Positions 31,701 through 44,920 of a stretch of DNA of 64,000 nt are shown here, one piece after another (position 1 is the first letter of the stretch; each line of letters begins with the position of its first letter). The stretch is from NCBI GenBank assembly GCA_033002965.1, contig JAURVB010007405.1:1-64000 (forward strand). Direction: 5' to 3'. A program made the translations under genes and the position numbers. The stretch is from Piper betle. Taxonomy: Eukaryota > Streptophyta > Magnoliopsida > Piperales > Piperaceae. Under the pieces are notes generated by a model. It was not told where the DNA came from, ran no database searches, and worked only from the letters and a program-made list of their open reading frames with translations.

Positions 31701-34700
31701 CATATAAATGGGGCATTCATTCAATCCAATTAATGAGGAGTTCGACCAGCCAGCCACATTGCATAAAATCTATCAAAACGTTCATTAAAATTTGACAGAC
31801 AATGATCATGAGATTTCATCCTGGTCTCATCTCTCTTTTGGCGATTGTTTGATTCCTCTAATGTGTGCAAAATAAGATCTAACATATGCTCTATTGATGA
31901 TGGAGTATTGAAAGTCTCTCCTCGTTTAGGATCCATAATTGACGAACGCGGATGCCAATAAATGTATACCAATTTTTTTGGCTATTTTCCTTCTTTTTTC
32001 TTGTTTGGCCATCCTTTGCTTCCCTGGTTAACTTGAACCGAAGGGGAGAGGGGTTAGGAAGCTGATGAAGACCAAATGAACACCAAGAGCGGAAAAACAA
32101 ACGACGATGAAAAGATGTGGAACAGCGACCAAGGCGGTGAAGGGGATGGAGTCCGAGGCGATCAAGGGCGAGGGCAGAGCAACGACGACCAGCCTAGGTC
32201 AAGGCCAACCACAGGGCCTGAGCAAAAGCGATGCGACGATGCTAATGAAATGGTGGCGATGATGTTGGTTGAGGCGATGGCTGTGACGAGGTCCATGGCG
32301 AGGACAACAGCAAGGAACAAAGCGTCATTGTTCCCTGGTGTGGCAAGCAGCGACGGTGGTTGGGTGGCCAATGACCGACGACGCGTGTGGATGAGCATAG
32401 ACAGCAAATCCTATAGTTGGCCAGCAACAACGACTCGGGTGCCAATAGATTTTGATGACGACAGCTGGCAAAGGACGCGGGTTGGAAGAAAAGGCGTCTC
32501 CTTTTCAGCGGGTGGGTTGTTGGCGATCCAATGGCAAGCCAACAGAGGGTGGGTTGTGGGTTGTTGAGGGCAAGGGAAACTAAAACGGGCACTTGAGGCA
32601 GCACTTAGTTGCTGGAAAGGCACCAGAAGTCAGCGACGCACCGGATGATGATGGTATAAAACAGGAGCACCAAGCATCGAAATTGCTCTTAATTCCACCA
32701 ATTAATGCAAATTGCAAGATAACTTGAGAAGAAAAGACTTACAAAATTTCTTTTTTCTCTATAATCTTACTCAAAATCACAGAGCAAATGAGCATGGAGT
32801 AACACAAAGTAAAGATATAACACAAAATAAAAAAATTTTATGTATTCAATAATGATGGATTATGGCAAATAACCTACAATACTTGTATTTCTAGAGAATA
32901 CATAATAATCCTATTTGAACTAGAAAAAATAACTAAGACCCCCAACTTGTATAAGAAACAACTAATTATGACCTAAATAAGATTCCAAAACGGCCAGGTC
33001 TGGATGTGCGACCACATCTGGCTGCGCGGCTTGGTGTAGCCACGACTGGCCCTAGCCAAATCTGTCCAGACAGTGGCTGGATTTGACCACTGGCCACGGT
33101 AGGGGAGGGGTGGAGTTTAATTTTTATTTTTACTTTAAAGATGCAATCAATGTGGGCCGTCCTTGTAATCAGACATCCCATATTGATTTGGGGAGGAAAT
33201 TTTTCCTTCCCCGGGCTCCTATAAACTTCTCTTTTTATCTTGGTGTATACGTTTGCTTTAAATCTTCTTTCACAGCTACTCTATAAAGACAACTTAAGTT
33301 TGAAGAAGCTTTTGAACTTTTCTACTTATTTATCTCAAAGTTTTAACTAATCATGCCTTTGCGTATTCCCCTTCATTGTAAAATATGGCTATCATTGCTA
33401 CTATATTAAGGCTACCTGAGAATGTGTAGAAATGTCTTTATTACTCCATCAATCTTTCATTAGCTCCTTAATATGTTTTTTAATGTGTAATAAAATTCTT
33501 AATCATGTGGTTATATAATAACAGGTTGGAATATACTTACCATGCTATGATATTTTCCGCAATTGGATTGAAGATTTTACCGCAAATAATGCTCCATATT
33601 TGACAGCATATAGCCCTTTAGTTGCTGGATCGATGGCACGATCACTAGCATGCATTGCTTGCTCGCCTATTGAACTGGCCCGCACTCGGATGCAGGTATT
33701 TAATCAGTACATTAAAATATGATAGTGCTTCAACAGTTAAAATTTTGAGTGTGTACATTGATGGTACTTTAAAGATAATTGGTTATAAGTATCCTTGAAT
33801 GAACTTTTTTGCATGGTCTTGTGTAATAAATGATCTCATAAGAAGTGTGCCGAGATTGCCTAGCTAATTCGTATGTCAATATGTGCTCCTGAAAATTGAG
33901 TTGATGAGTTGGTCCTTTCAATTGATTGTAAGGTAAGAAGGATGGGCCAAATAATTTTTCATGCATGCACAGCTGCTGGCTTTTTTAACACTTATGCATG
34001 TGGATACAGTTCACCTTGATGTTTATAATGGAAGATTGTAAGATGGAAATTTAATGAAAGAAGAAGTTGTTGATTTTGTACATTATCTCATTTTGAGATC
34101 TTAGGCTTTGGCATCATCATCATCATATACTTTTCCTACTTGGATGGACGTCAAGAGATGATTGCTGATCGAGAAATATTACTAGTCATCTTCCATACCA
34201 AGCTGATTAATAAAGGCGGAACTAACTTAATTTTTCTTGCAGTAGTTTTTGAATTATTCTTTTCATTTCCAAAATTTTTTTGTAAGGCATACAAAGAGAT
34301 GAAAGTTGGAGCAAAGCCACCAGGCCTGTGGAAGACTTTGCTGGGCGTTCTTTCATCTGTTAGAAATTCAGCTAATCTGCAAAATGGTAGGCCCTTTGGA
34401 TCCTTTTTTCTTTTCCACTTCCTTTCCCTGGTGACCTAATTTTTTCTTCCATGTGTTGATTTCACCAGTTAATGGATACCGAATCTTGTGGACTGGCGTT
34501 GGTGCTCAACTTGCTCGTGATGTTCCCTTCTCAGCCATTTGCTGGTCAACCCTTGAACCAGTGAGTACTTTCATATTCTTTTTTATAATTCTTAAGGTGG
34601 CAGTGGTGTTGCATCATGCCTTTGCATGTCATTTGAGCTGTGTGTTGTCTTCCAGATTCGACGAAGATTGCTTGGATTGGTTGGTGAAGAGGCCAATGCA

Positions 34701-35279
34701 GCGAGCATCTTAGGAGCCAACTTTTCTGCTGGATTTGTAGCTGGAAGCCTTGCTGCTGCGGCTACATGTCCATTAGATGTTGCCAAAACCCGAAGGCAAA
34801 TTGAGGTTGGCCTATACCATCCATTATCATCCTGAATTTTTATTACTGTTTGATTATTGTAAAAACTCCTGGCTCTTTTAGTCTGTTGGTTTTCTTTATC
34901 GGTTTTGGTGAATTTTGGTTCTTGTATGTTCAAGTAACTTTGTTTTGTATGTTTGTACAGAAAGATCCAATCAGGGCATTGAACATGACAACTGGGGAAA
35001 CTCTCAAAGAAATTTGGAGGTTTGTGACTCAGTTGGTTTAGACATTCTAGTAGCTTATATTTCAACAACTATCAAATTGGACATATGGCATGTTTTCAAT
35101 ATCTTTTCAATCATACTTGGTTGACCTTGAATAAATTCTATGACAGGGATGGAGGAATGAAAGGTTTGTTCATGGGTGCTGGACCAAGGGTTGCGCGAGC
35201 AGGCCCATCAGTTGGAATAGTGGTTTCTTTTTATGAAGTTGTCAAGTATTATTTGCATCACAGCCGATCAAATTCATGA
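28707..35279 (+). CDS. MTM1: Mitochondrial carrier MTM1-like (SLC25A39/40 family)
   Basis: An inner-mitochondrial-membrane carrier. Yeast/plant MTM1 is needed for manganese loading of mitochondrial superoxide dismutase, and the animal homologues SLC25A39/40 act in mitochondrial glutathione import. Ten exons: 28707-28928, 29105-29194, 30068-30196, 30325-30384, 33525-33695, 34287-34386, 34469-34560, 34656-34805, 34961-35019 and 35147-35279, all GT-AG with consistent phase; 401 residues, usual length. Three carrier signatures are visible: NPLDVAKTRLQ (split by intron 1), SPIELARTRMQ and CPLDVAKTRRQ. The Cys-rich loop CSPSCTRGN...CPPDC in exon 3 is typical of this subfamily. Other marks: LWRGTNAGLALAVPTVGIYL, GVGAQLARDVPFSAICW and GAGPRVARAGPSVGIV. 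Intron 4 (3.1 kb) carries a retrotransposon remnant. The Gly/Val-rich N-terminus is the least conserved part. Confidence 0.95.
30706..31113 (-). repeat. 3' LTR
   Basis: Starts with TG and ends with CA on the minus strand, and follows a polypurine tract at 31114-31124. About 408 bp. Confidence 0.6.
32706..32990 (-). repeat. 5' LTR, truncated
   Basis: Matches 30706-30990. The counterpart of 30991-31113 is absent, replaced by unrelated sequence from about 32988. Confidence 0.55.
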
Positions 35280-36264
35280 CTGCAAGAGGGAAGAAAAATG
35301 GAATATTTTGACCATACTGACAAAGAAACTGATTTTTTGTTTGAATTCTCTAACACAAAAATTGCACTTCGTGCTGTGCCGACGTCAAGAAAAGGATGGT
35401 CTCACAACCTGAGATTCAATGAAGAAATGTGTTGTGACTTGATGAGCGAGCAGTGGCGTTTTGACCACACTGGAAGCTCTGCTGCAAGGTCTGCTCCGAG
35501 GTGTTGAAAGTTTTGCTCCGAAAATAAGGTCATTTGCTTTTGCTAACAAAGAACAAGCTGAGGCCTGTTCATCTTTTCCTCACTTTTTGAAATAAATTTT
35601 GTTAGCTTTAAAATCTTTATTGAGATTTTCTGTAGTCTTAAACAATATATAAGCCGAATGAAATTATATTGTCATGGTGCAGAAATTTTGTAGTTGCCAT
35701 GCATCTTTTGGAAGCAGAGTGATGGTAGCCCTCCCTGCTTCCTCTGTTTGCCTGAATGTGAACGCTTTAGCATGCTCTATATATACCCGTTTCCAAGCTT
35801 TCCCATCATGTCAACCATGTAAGTATATTTGTAATTACACGTGGTGGACTAAATTCGTGATAATTAAGTCCATGCTTAGTGTTTTACGCATTTTAGGTTC
35901 TTTAATTTTGTCAAATTGGGTTGTCCAGCTACGGTAGGTTGGAGGTGATCATGGTCACAGTCAAATGGTGATCTCATGCATTTAAGAAAGAATGCATGCT
36001 CTTTCGTTAAAGAATGTTTGCATCTGTCTTTTCATTATGGAACTCATGGTAATGAAAGATCTCAAATACCATTAACGAGACATGAATATTTGGATACAAA
36101 CTTTCAGTACTCGAGATATATGTAGAATATACAACGCATGGATTGGCAGGTCTAAACAGGAAACATGATAAGAGGGATGACGAGTAGTAATGGCAAAGAG
36201 TCCACAGATTATAAGGTTTTCGACCATTTCTTGCTTATCCAAACCGGGCCAATGCCCGACGCCA
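35280..36264. other. MTM1 3' region and intergenic
   Basis: Probable 3' untranslated sequence of the carrier gene (AATAAA-like AAATAAA near 35590), then AT-rich DNA. No gene seen. Confidence 0.55.
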
Positions 36265-37031
36265 TCAAAATAGCTTGTAAGGCGAGGTAGCGTCCATGGG
36301 GTGGATGAGATATGTGAGCACCAAGGCCGCCAACATTAGAACATAAGCAATTCCTTGATCGATTACTGTCCCTGCATATTTCCCACCATTACAAATATAT
36401 ATTTAAGAGATCAGGCAATGCTATGTAGAAAACAATAAGAGTTTAATTCAGATCTAGTACTGAGTTGTGTTATACTCCCGAGAAATCCAGCCTTATGCAT
36501 GGTTTGAAATTGATAAAAGTGTTTTGGATTCAGAAACATGAGCGGAAGCGATCTGCTCAAGGGGTGAAGCGACTCAACAAACAATCAATCTCAATGAGGC
36601 ATAGGCAGACATTTGTGGCTAACAGTTTTATGATGTAGAGAATATTCATGAAGAAGATGATCAGATGGGGAATGGAGATGAATATGTTACGGGCATTTAT
36701 ATAAAGTGCACGGGTAGTCTATGCATATATAAGATGAATTGTGAACAGTTACGAATAGATCAATATACATCCAAGCTTTGAATTAGTAGAATGCAGTAAA
36801 TCGTGAATAAGTTCATGCAAGAGAAAGAACAATTGCAAACTCCGAACACAAGTTTAATGGCCAAATTTATAGAAACGAACATTGTAGTCTCTTGGTGTAT
36901 AGAAAAGAACACCCACCGTCGCTAGCAGGGGCCGGCGCCGGAGCCTGCGCACGTACAGCAGGCAAGGCATTGGTAAACACCAATGCTGCCACCGCCATTA
37001 CCACCCCAATGTTGGCTCGGGACACTGCCAT
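36265..37031 (-). CDS. Arabinogalactan peptide, GPI-anchored (AGP16/20-like)
   Basis: A very short cell-surface proteoglycan core. Two exons: 37031-36917 and 36371-36265, intron phase 1, 73 residues. Signal peptide MAVSRANIGVVMAVAALVF... with likely cleavage after AVRA. The mature core QAPAPAPASDG has Ala-Pro repeats that are hydroxylated and arabinogalactosylated. It is followed by the GPI-attachment region and hydrophobic tail typical of AG peptides (DQGIAYVLMLAALVLTYLIH, then PMDATSPYKLF). An in-frame ATG ten codons upstream (37061) exists, but the family usually starts at MAVSR-like sequence; the longer start would place charged residues before the signal peptide. A CT-rich leader (about 37110-37150) precedes it. 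Confidence 0.92.
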
Positions 37032-37061
37032 GGATCTAGCAGCCGCTAAACCTTGCTGCAA

Positions 37062-39268
37062 AAGTGCAGAAAGAACAGATCTGAAGGGAACGAGAAGATG
37101 CGCTCAAACAGTACTGCTAGAGAGAGAGAGTGCGTGTGTGTGTGAGAGGGTAGCTTGGCATGGCTCCCCTTTATGCTTGCTGTCGAGTGGAGGTAGATCG
37201 GCCCGTTTCTGGGTTCTCTGGGTCGGTCTTGGTTCAAACTATTTTTTTAATTAAAAATCTTTGTTTGCACTAATCATCTTTTAATGTTCTCAAACGTGTT
37301 TTTGCAATTTCGGGTAAGAAAACCAAATACTTTTCTATAATTAAACTGGTGTTAAAATACAGTGGATTTAATTTGCAAGCTGATACGTAGGGCAGGTAAT
37401 AAGATTAAAGGCCATGGATTTTTTTGGTAGACGGGTCGGGTCGGGTCGCGTGGGCTAGCCAAAATATCCGACAATGGGACCCAAATGGGGATGTACCATG
37501 TGTAGACGCAGGCTGGCTGATTGGACCGGAGTGGCAGGATTGGGGACCATGCACGTATGCACCATACAAAAATGTATTTTCTTTTGTATATATTCTAACA
37601 TCAATTTAATAAATGTACCCATTTTTTCTGCAAATTATTTGCCCTTTTTTTACTCGTTGAATTATTGCGGGATAGTACAGCACAAATCTACTCTCAGAAG
37701 TGTATACTATACAGTATAATCCCGTCATTTTAACGTATTTAATTACTTACATATTAGAGAATGATTTAAGCTAGGATCTGCGTAATCAAGTTAACTGAGT
37801 TCAACATAAAATAAAACTTAATGCTAAATGGTTATTTGGGAAAAAAGCTTAATAATAAAGCGTTGCGTTAGGGCTTTAGGCTACATACTACTACTAATCA
37901 ATTGGCTATTACATGTTTAAGTTTGTGTAAGCGTAGTTAACCAGCATGCAATGAGAAAGGCAATGATATATTACTTCCAAGGATTATAAATTTATAAGGT
38001 ACCCACCCCTTTTGTGGAATTTGATTTTTCTTGACTAAAGTAGGTGCTACAAACTCGATTATAGTAGGTGCTACAAACTAAATCTTGCAATTATATATTG
38101 AGTAAAGTGTTGATGACATAACTTGCATAGATAAGAAAAACTTTAAAAAAACTAATCGAATGGTGTCCTTCACAAATCTCATCAAATATTCATCGATATG
38201 CCGTTTCTTAGTGTAAATTATTAAGTTAATTAACAAACTTTTTGCAAAATTGCAACCAATTCTAATTGTTGTAGGCAAATGGGCCTTGGCATATATCCGT
38301 GGAGAATGGGCTCACATTTTGCATGCACCTTTGTGGACCTAGAAGCTTGTAGCTATAGGTACGCGACCCAGCTCGCTGAATGATAATAATCACCGATTAG
38401 TATCAGTTAATTAACAAATTATCGAGGCAAAAAATAGCAGTGCCGTGCGTGGGTACAATAACCAATAATCAATATCGGTACAAAACAATAAAAAATATTA
38501 GACAGTCGTCCTCTTAAAAAATAATATTTTATGCATGGTCATTCAGTTTTCAAAATAATATAAAAATAATAATAACAAAATAAAAAATATTAGTAGATGA
38601 TTAAATAAAGATAATTTTAAAAAGTATTTATAGGAAATTTTTTGAGTAAAAGGATCAAAATTTATAGGAAAATTTTTAAAAAGGAAAAAGTGCAACCTTT
38701 AAATATAATCTCTTAATTTGAAGAATCACAATCTGAATGCTTAGTTTTAATAAAAAATGCATCCTATAGAAACATTTTTTACAAAAGAATCCCTTTAGAG
38801 TAAATATGAGAAAAAAATCATTTTCTCGTTATAATTAAAAATATTAGATTAATGAGGGTTATTTTAGTGAGGTATGCGGTAATAGCTCATTCACAGAAAA
38901 AACATTCATAAAAAAAAATACAAAATCTTTTTAAAGAACATTAATCAAAACGAAGATGTAAAATTACTTGTTATTTCACAATCCGGTAATAACTTAAAAG
39001 TTGGAAATATCTGCATGTATTAGAAGACGTGAAATTATGTGAATGTTGGCGTCCATATTGAGGGACTTATAATTTTCTGATAACAATATACCGAATCTTA
39101 CTACTTTATTATTATACACACTTAAATTTGAGCTACCTAGAAAATAGTTCCGTCTCCTAATTAACATCAATTTGATCTTTTATTCACAGGAAAATTAGTA
39201 AACGATATTTCAAAACTAATTTAAGATTTACTATATAATATATTAGAATTAAAGGGTGGATAATTTGA

Positions 39269-39312
<44 letters not shown>

Positions 39313-40890
39313 GTGGTTTAGTATAGTTTTGAATACATTTTATAGTTCTTATTCTTTAGTATTGCCAATGGGTAAATTGGATACCCAACCCAACCCAACC
39401 TAAAAATATTAGCCCAAGTCTAAGCATAATAGGTTTGGGTATAGAGATTCTGTTTTTATTAGTACTTTTTCATGTCACGTGTGAATTTGGATTACCAAGG
39501 ATTTGATCTTAAATTAAATTTTAATTATTCTTTATATAATATTGTATGAAATAAAACTATTATCCAAAATATAGTATATTTTAATTATAAATAAGAAAAA
39601 CTATCATAAGATTTAAATTTTTTTTGTATCAATATTATAAAAATGTATGCAATATATTTATTATCTCTTTGGATACAGCTAATTTGGATCCGAGTTTTGT
39701 AAATGAGGTTAAGGTTGGGTTCAGGTTTAAATTAAATAAAATTATTTGTACACATTGGAGTTTGGGTTTAGATTTTCAATATAATATTGGGTTTGGATGA
39801 TACAAAGCCCACACCACCCTCTAGCAAATTTGCAAATACTTGTTAACTAATCGAAATAAGTGGAATTTGTTAATGTCCGATCAAGATGGATGTTGGGAAA
39901 TAAAGCTATGATTGTTGGTTCTTTGTGTTGCATAGGCACACAAAATTCGTGACGGTAATAAAAGGGGGTATTATCGGGCGGACAGTGAAAAAGTGCACTA
40001 TTGAGCCATGCATGTGCCTTGCGAGGCGGGTTTTGTAGGACTTTTGAGTAACGGTATTTGGCTAAAATAGCCTTGCACTCGGGTTGTACATTATGGACAT
40101 TAAAAGTGGTTAGATACATAACAAATAAATTAGATACATGAAGCACTATGCTAGATATTTGTTATTTTGCTGCACTATTATCAAGCTTATGTGCGTTGAT
40201 CGTGATCGAAGTCGAGTAGCCTATTGTGCTAATCCAATAAGAAGGCTGGCCAATTCATGAGGGAAGGAGGCGCTGCACGATAGGTTTCGACCGTGAGCCG
40301 GTCTTCCTGCGTGACAGGTAACTGTTGGCAACACTAGAAATGAAGTATTGGTGTACGATTCTTAGTTGATGCCTTCGAGCCGTAACATTAGCCAAATGGT
40401 TGAAAATTTAAGCAGAGGAATTTATATTTAGGCTAAATTTGCTTGCCACAACTTCATTGTATTAAATGTGACCTCTCTGAGAGGCAAGTGAGCAAGAGAT
40501 GCGCAAAGGTCGAAGGGTCATGATCATGGAATTCATGGCGGCCCTGCTTCACACATGACCATCACATTTCACAAGGACTGCTTCAACTCAATATCCAGAT
40601 ACAATGCCTCGGCGTCCCCATAGCATTCTATCATTGTACTTCAATAATATTTTCATGTCTTCTGGATGGAACAGACCTCTTAATTATGAGAGGGATTGCA
40701 CGAGGCCTTAATTAATTTGACTTTTTATGTATGAAATGAAAGATATATTGTATTAAGAGGTTATATGTATCTTGCTAGCTAAGTAATGCCATCCTTTTAC
40801 ATAATTAAAGGCGCAAGATATTATATATATCATCAACAAAATGTAACTATCATGCAAGATATTATATTTGAATATGGTAATTTTCATGTT

Positions 40891-40933
<43 letters not shown>

Positions 40934-41680
40934 CGTGTGTGTTGGAAATTATCAATTAATTTAACCAGTTCGTTGACAAAAAATTCCACATTTTTTTAAA
41001 ATTACAACCTTATAGTGATTGGTCATAGGTTAAAAGGTGTTACTATTTACTTTGATGACTCATACCTCCTCACTCAGTATAAATATGTGTACTATAGTTG
41101 TTCAATACGACAAGAGTGTAAATAATGTAAGATACAACGTATTGTGATAATTCTGATAATCTTGGTTTGCCCTGTGGATTACAGTATTTTTTATTAAAAA
41201 ATTTATCAAAGACTTGAGGGAATTTTTGCAGCATAATCAACAAGGTAACTAATTTATGTTAATTTTTAAATTCAGATTAAATATGTTTAATCTACAACAT
41301 ATGGCAACCATATTATTGAAACAATCTTTGAAGCAAGAGTCCAGTATAGAATATTGCAAATTGCTAGTTTACGTGGTATATTTTCTTTGTAGTAAGTACT
41401 TATACTCGAAACCAACACATTAAGATTCAATGTGGCAATATAACATAATGTCAGGACCATGATAATGCCCTCAACATTATGTGTTTTCTAGTAAGCCATG
41501 AAGGATGTGTTTCTAGTAATAATCAGATCATGATGACAAATTATAATACTTTTTAACATTTTTATTCGATTTATAGCCTGTTTTTTAAAAATTAACATTG
41601 GATTAGCCAGTTTTTTAAAGCTCAAGTCCATATAATATAATGTATTTCGTTAGTATTTAACATTTTCTACGTTATATATA
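37062..41680. other. Large intergenic stretch, no gene seen
   Basis: 4.6 kb of mostly AT-rich DNA with TA runs at 39269-39309 and 40896-40929. About 39360-39830 has ends rich in GGGT(A/T)/ACCC(A/T) motifs (for example CAACCCAACCCAACC near 39390 and GGTTGGGTTCAGG near 39712), a pattern of a decayed hAT-type MITE. Short open frames show no family resemblance. Confidence 0.5.
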
Positions 41681-42174
41681 TAAAGATGTAAACAAGGCAA
41701 ACTTACTTGCAAGCATTTTACGTTCGGTTCGATTCAACTTAAATTTGTGCTCGAAAAATATTCAGCTCGAAATGGATAATTTGTTGAACAATGAATAAAA
41801 CTTGAGCTAAAGAGTGTTTGGTTTGGCTTGGCTCAAAACTCGAGTTTGATGTGTTCAAACGCAAAAAAAATATTCGGCTCAACTTGGCTTGTCAATACTA
41901 TTGAGGTCACATTGAACTTATATAGTATTGGAAAAATTTTTTGATTATATATAAGTCGAGTACGAGCCAAACACAAATATTCGTTTAGCTCGAATTTGGG
42001 TCGAAAACATAGCGAGCTTAATACGAGCTAAGCCCAAACACTATAAATTTTGGATAAGCTCTGGCTCGACCCATTATACATCAAAGCTCATAAAACACTC
42101 AAACAAGCTCAAGCATATCTACCAAAAATCACGTTAAATTCAAAAACATCCCTCTGGGCTCCTTTTCACCCCTA
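41681..42174. mobile_element. MITE-like repeat with GGCTCG/CGAGC motifs
   Basis: Left end TAAAGATGTAAACAAGGC and right end (reverse complement starting AGTAGGGGTGAAAAGGAGCC) are weak inverted repeats. The interior is filled with TTCG/GCTCGA motifs in both orientations. TA-rich sequence repeats on both sides, so the target duplication cannot be fixed. Such elements are widespread hAT-type MITEs. Confidence 0.5.
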
Positions 42175-42587
42175 CTTATATATATACACGAACATTATAA
42201 TCTTTTATGTTACGCCTGTGAACAAAGTACAGGTAAGCATGATCTCTTAATTAGTAAACGTTACTTAGGATCCAATCTGAGTAATAATATTGAAGGCACA
42301 GGTATACGATTATAGTACTTAAGACGATTGTTTCGCATATATAAATATTTAAACTTTAGTTTACATATCAAATCTTCTGATCATGATCATTATACATGAC
42401 ACAATACACTCTTTAACAATATACATCTCATCTCTCTCTCTCTAGTACTGTTCATATATATAACACAGAACGTAAATACACACACAAAAATATATATGCA
42501 TATCCATAAATATACATAGCTGCCATGTATATATATACATAAGAGCAGTATCATGCAAATTATATTCTTAACTGCTTGATTAATAAA

Positions 42588-42869
42588 CTAAGAGCAGGAA
42601 GGCCAGACAAAGGCTCCCATGGCAAACTTGCGCTTCTCATGCACATCGCCGAAGATAGGAAGGCCGTACTGCCGGAGAAGGCAGTCGAGCTTCCACTCCG
42701 GCATGGCTTCATAGTCGGCTTTCACATATCTTGGGTAGTGCAGAGGCATTTGAAAGGCCACAGAGCCATGGGCGCTGCCACACCTCTCCCCTCCGGCGAC
42801 CTTCGGCAAGTGCACCTTCCTTCCCTGGTCTGTAGTTACCCCCATTTGATTGGGCAGAGAGCCCATCAT
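42588..42869 (-). CDS. DUF7722-family small protein, copy 1
   Basis: Intronless, 93 residues from the ATG at 42869 (a second ATG follows directly). The conserved C-terminal domain spans residues about 38-91: FQMPLHYPRYVKADYEAMPE, WKLD, LLRQYGLPIFGD, KRKFAMGAFVWP. This matches the small plant-specific family Pfam calls DUF7722; the biochemical role is unknown. The N-terminal third is variable and low in structure. A close relative lies 2.1 kb away on the same strand. A TATA-like CTATATTTA is at 42978-42986 and a GA-rich leader sits between. Confidence 0.85.
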   Translation of the reverse strand: MMGSLPNQMGVTTDQGRKVHLPKVAGGERCGSAHGSVAFQMPLHYPRYVKADYEAMPEWKLDCLLRQYGLPIFGDVHEKRKFAMGAFVWPSCS

Positions 42870-44920
42870 GTAATATATGAATGTGATGTCTCTCTCTCTC
42901 TCACTGTATTACTAGAGCTAGGATATAGTTTCTCAAACTTGGTGTGGATTGATGTGTAGATGAGAGACCCGACGACGTAAATATAGGCCGCCGTTGGGTT
43001 AGAGGGTAAGGCATGAGAATAAGACCACTCTTGAATGATTAATGCATATCATCATTCATATAGTTTGTCACATATGTGGGTGTTGTGATAAATCAATGAA
43101 AGTGGGGCCGTTTTTGAGGACTCGATAGATTTCGTGGCTTGGAGAACAACATGTATATACTAGTGGGGGTATTTTATTGGCGCAAAATGTTAGAGGGAGG
43201 AGAGTGAGAGGCATTTAGTGCTCACCAACACAATGTCATGTTGTGCTAGTGGTATGTGTTTGATTGAGATTGAAGCTTGGTTTTTCCGGTTAATAATTTG
43301 CATTTCGCTTAGGATATCTTCGTGATGCAATTGTGAAGGTGCATGCATAAATGACATATGGATGGATTGAAGAGGAAGCAAATTAAGCTGACTTATCTCG
43401 AAACTTGGTGAAGATGGTATGGTCGCGTAGGCTGTTAAGCTGCAATTTAATGTTAAGAGTTGGAAGTCGGAACTCATGTAATGTTTGGGACGAATATGTA
43501 TGTCCTATGAAAAATTTAGAATGTGTAAAATCAAAATACCCACAACCAAAGCTGCACGTAAATTGGCCAATCTGGGTAGGATATATAGGGGGGAAATAAA
43601 TCAAACTGAAAAAATTTTAATTCAATACTCCAACTACAAAAGCAGAAAAGTAAAAGAAAATTCAAAATTTTATCTCAAATATTTAATTTCTCTTCAAGCC
43701 ACCCCCTTATATAAATAATTTCACGAGGGTCCCTTAACTTCATAAAAAAGTTATTGCTTTGTCTAATTTTTTCGTATGTTACCCGGACTGAAGGTAATCG
43801 ATTAAAATATTGCCGCAAGAGAACATTTGATCAACCCGATTGAATTTTCAAGTGTTAGAATGACAGCAAACAGTGCCCAAAACCCAACGAATGTTTTGCA
43901 AGGGGCGCCAACCATTGTTTTTCCACAACTAGCCCCATTTGGTATCGGACAATTGGGTAAACTGGCCTCCTCTTTTGACTTCTCAAGTTTTAACTGAATG
44001 CAACCCAGCAACCGTCAAGAGCTCAAGTCATCAAACTCTTGCCTTCGTTTCTCTTGTGGAAGCAGCTATGGACTATGATTATCCCTTTGTACTATCTGCT
44101 CACTTGGGGCAATTTATCTATAGCTTCTTCAGATCCAAAATCATACAAAACATGCCTTCATAGATCTCTGCATTTTTCTTATCCTGCTTCCATATTCCAG
44201 AGGGAAGAAATTATGCCTTGCCTTTTCCTCTAATGAAAAAGTTCCATGGTATTTTAGAATATACAAGTTCTGGAGCGTTCGTTGTTAGTAAACGTCGAAC
44301 CCGTTATAAATAGCCGGAATTCTTTTGTTTTCTGTTTCCATACTTCCAATATGAAATTGAACCAAATTTCGTAACATATGGGAAACAAATTCGATTGATT
44401 TTTGTCTCAGTGAGTAGAATATCCCGTACAACAAGCATATGCACAGTAAGTGTTAATGTAACGCTCAAGCAATCATTAAATATGAGAACTTGCATGTATT
44501 AGTTTAAAGGCTGGAAAATTAAACACATACACTACTATATAACTAGATTAATCACGAATAATTTATGTACTCCAAATTATCCACAACTATTGGTCATGGG
44601 CAATTAGACTATGCGAATTCCACGTGAAATTCATATTTTACATTGTTTTTAAGCATGTATTAGTACTTAATTAAGTGAACTTCATAATCTAAGTCGGACA
44701 AATGAAAAAGGTAGAAAATAAGGCCAACGTCCCAGAACGTAAAAAGATGTTATTAGTCAGAAAGGCTACAACAACTGAGTAGTACTGTTATTGATCTTTA
44801 ACACAACATTCCTCCCTGATCAAACTCACAAAGAAAAACAAACACAGGACACCAAAGATCATATCAGCATATAATATATAGCAACGTTCATGGAGGTTGA
44901 AGATCATGGTCATGGTGAGT
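42870..44920. other. Spacer between the two DUF7722 genes
   Basis: It holds the copy-1 promoter (TATA-like at 42978-42986) and the downstream flank of copy 2. Short frames around 43190-44500 overlap on both strands and show no family. No gene seen. Confidence 0.55.

Larger units (their letters stand above)
30706..32990 (-). mobile_element. Internally deleted LTR retrotransposon (Gypsy-like) in MTM1 intron 4
   Basis: Two direct repeats of about 285 bp (30706-30990 and 32706-32990, roughly 89% alike where compared) are LTR copies. On the minus strand the 3' LTR begins TGATGGCAGAC at 31113, right after a purine tract AAAGGAGAC, and ends ...TTGCA at 30706. The outer part of the 5' LTR is missing. 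Inside, minus-strand text MDPKRGETFNTPSSIEHM (near 31936) looks like a gag N-terminus. LEVEVFSEEGIDD (near 31270-31230) looks like the extreme C-terminus of a Gypsy pol. Nearly all of gag-pol in between is absent. The GC-rich segment 32040-32690 is a leader. It is non-autonomous and old. Confidence 0.65.

Noticed and set aside
32076..32567. 163-codon plus-strand frame in MTM1 intron 4
   Set aside because: It lies in the leader of the antisense LTR retrotransposon and has no recognisable domain.
37061..37061. Upstream ATG as the start of the arabinogalactan peptide
   Set aside because: It would add ten polar residues before a canonical signal peptide; family members start at the second ATG.
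37424..37609. Small plus-strand frame with Trp-rich text
   Set aside because: No homology pattern, no splice or promoter context.
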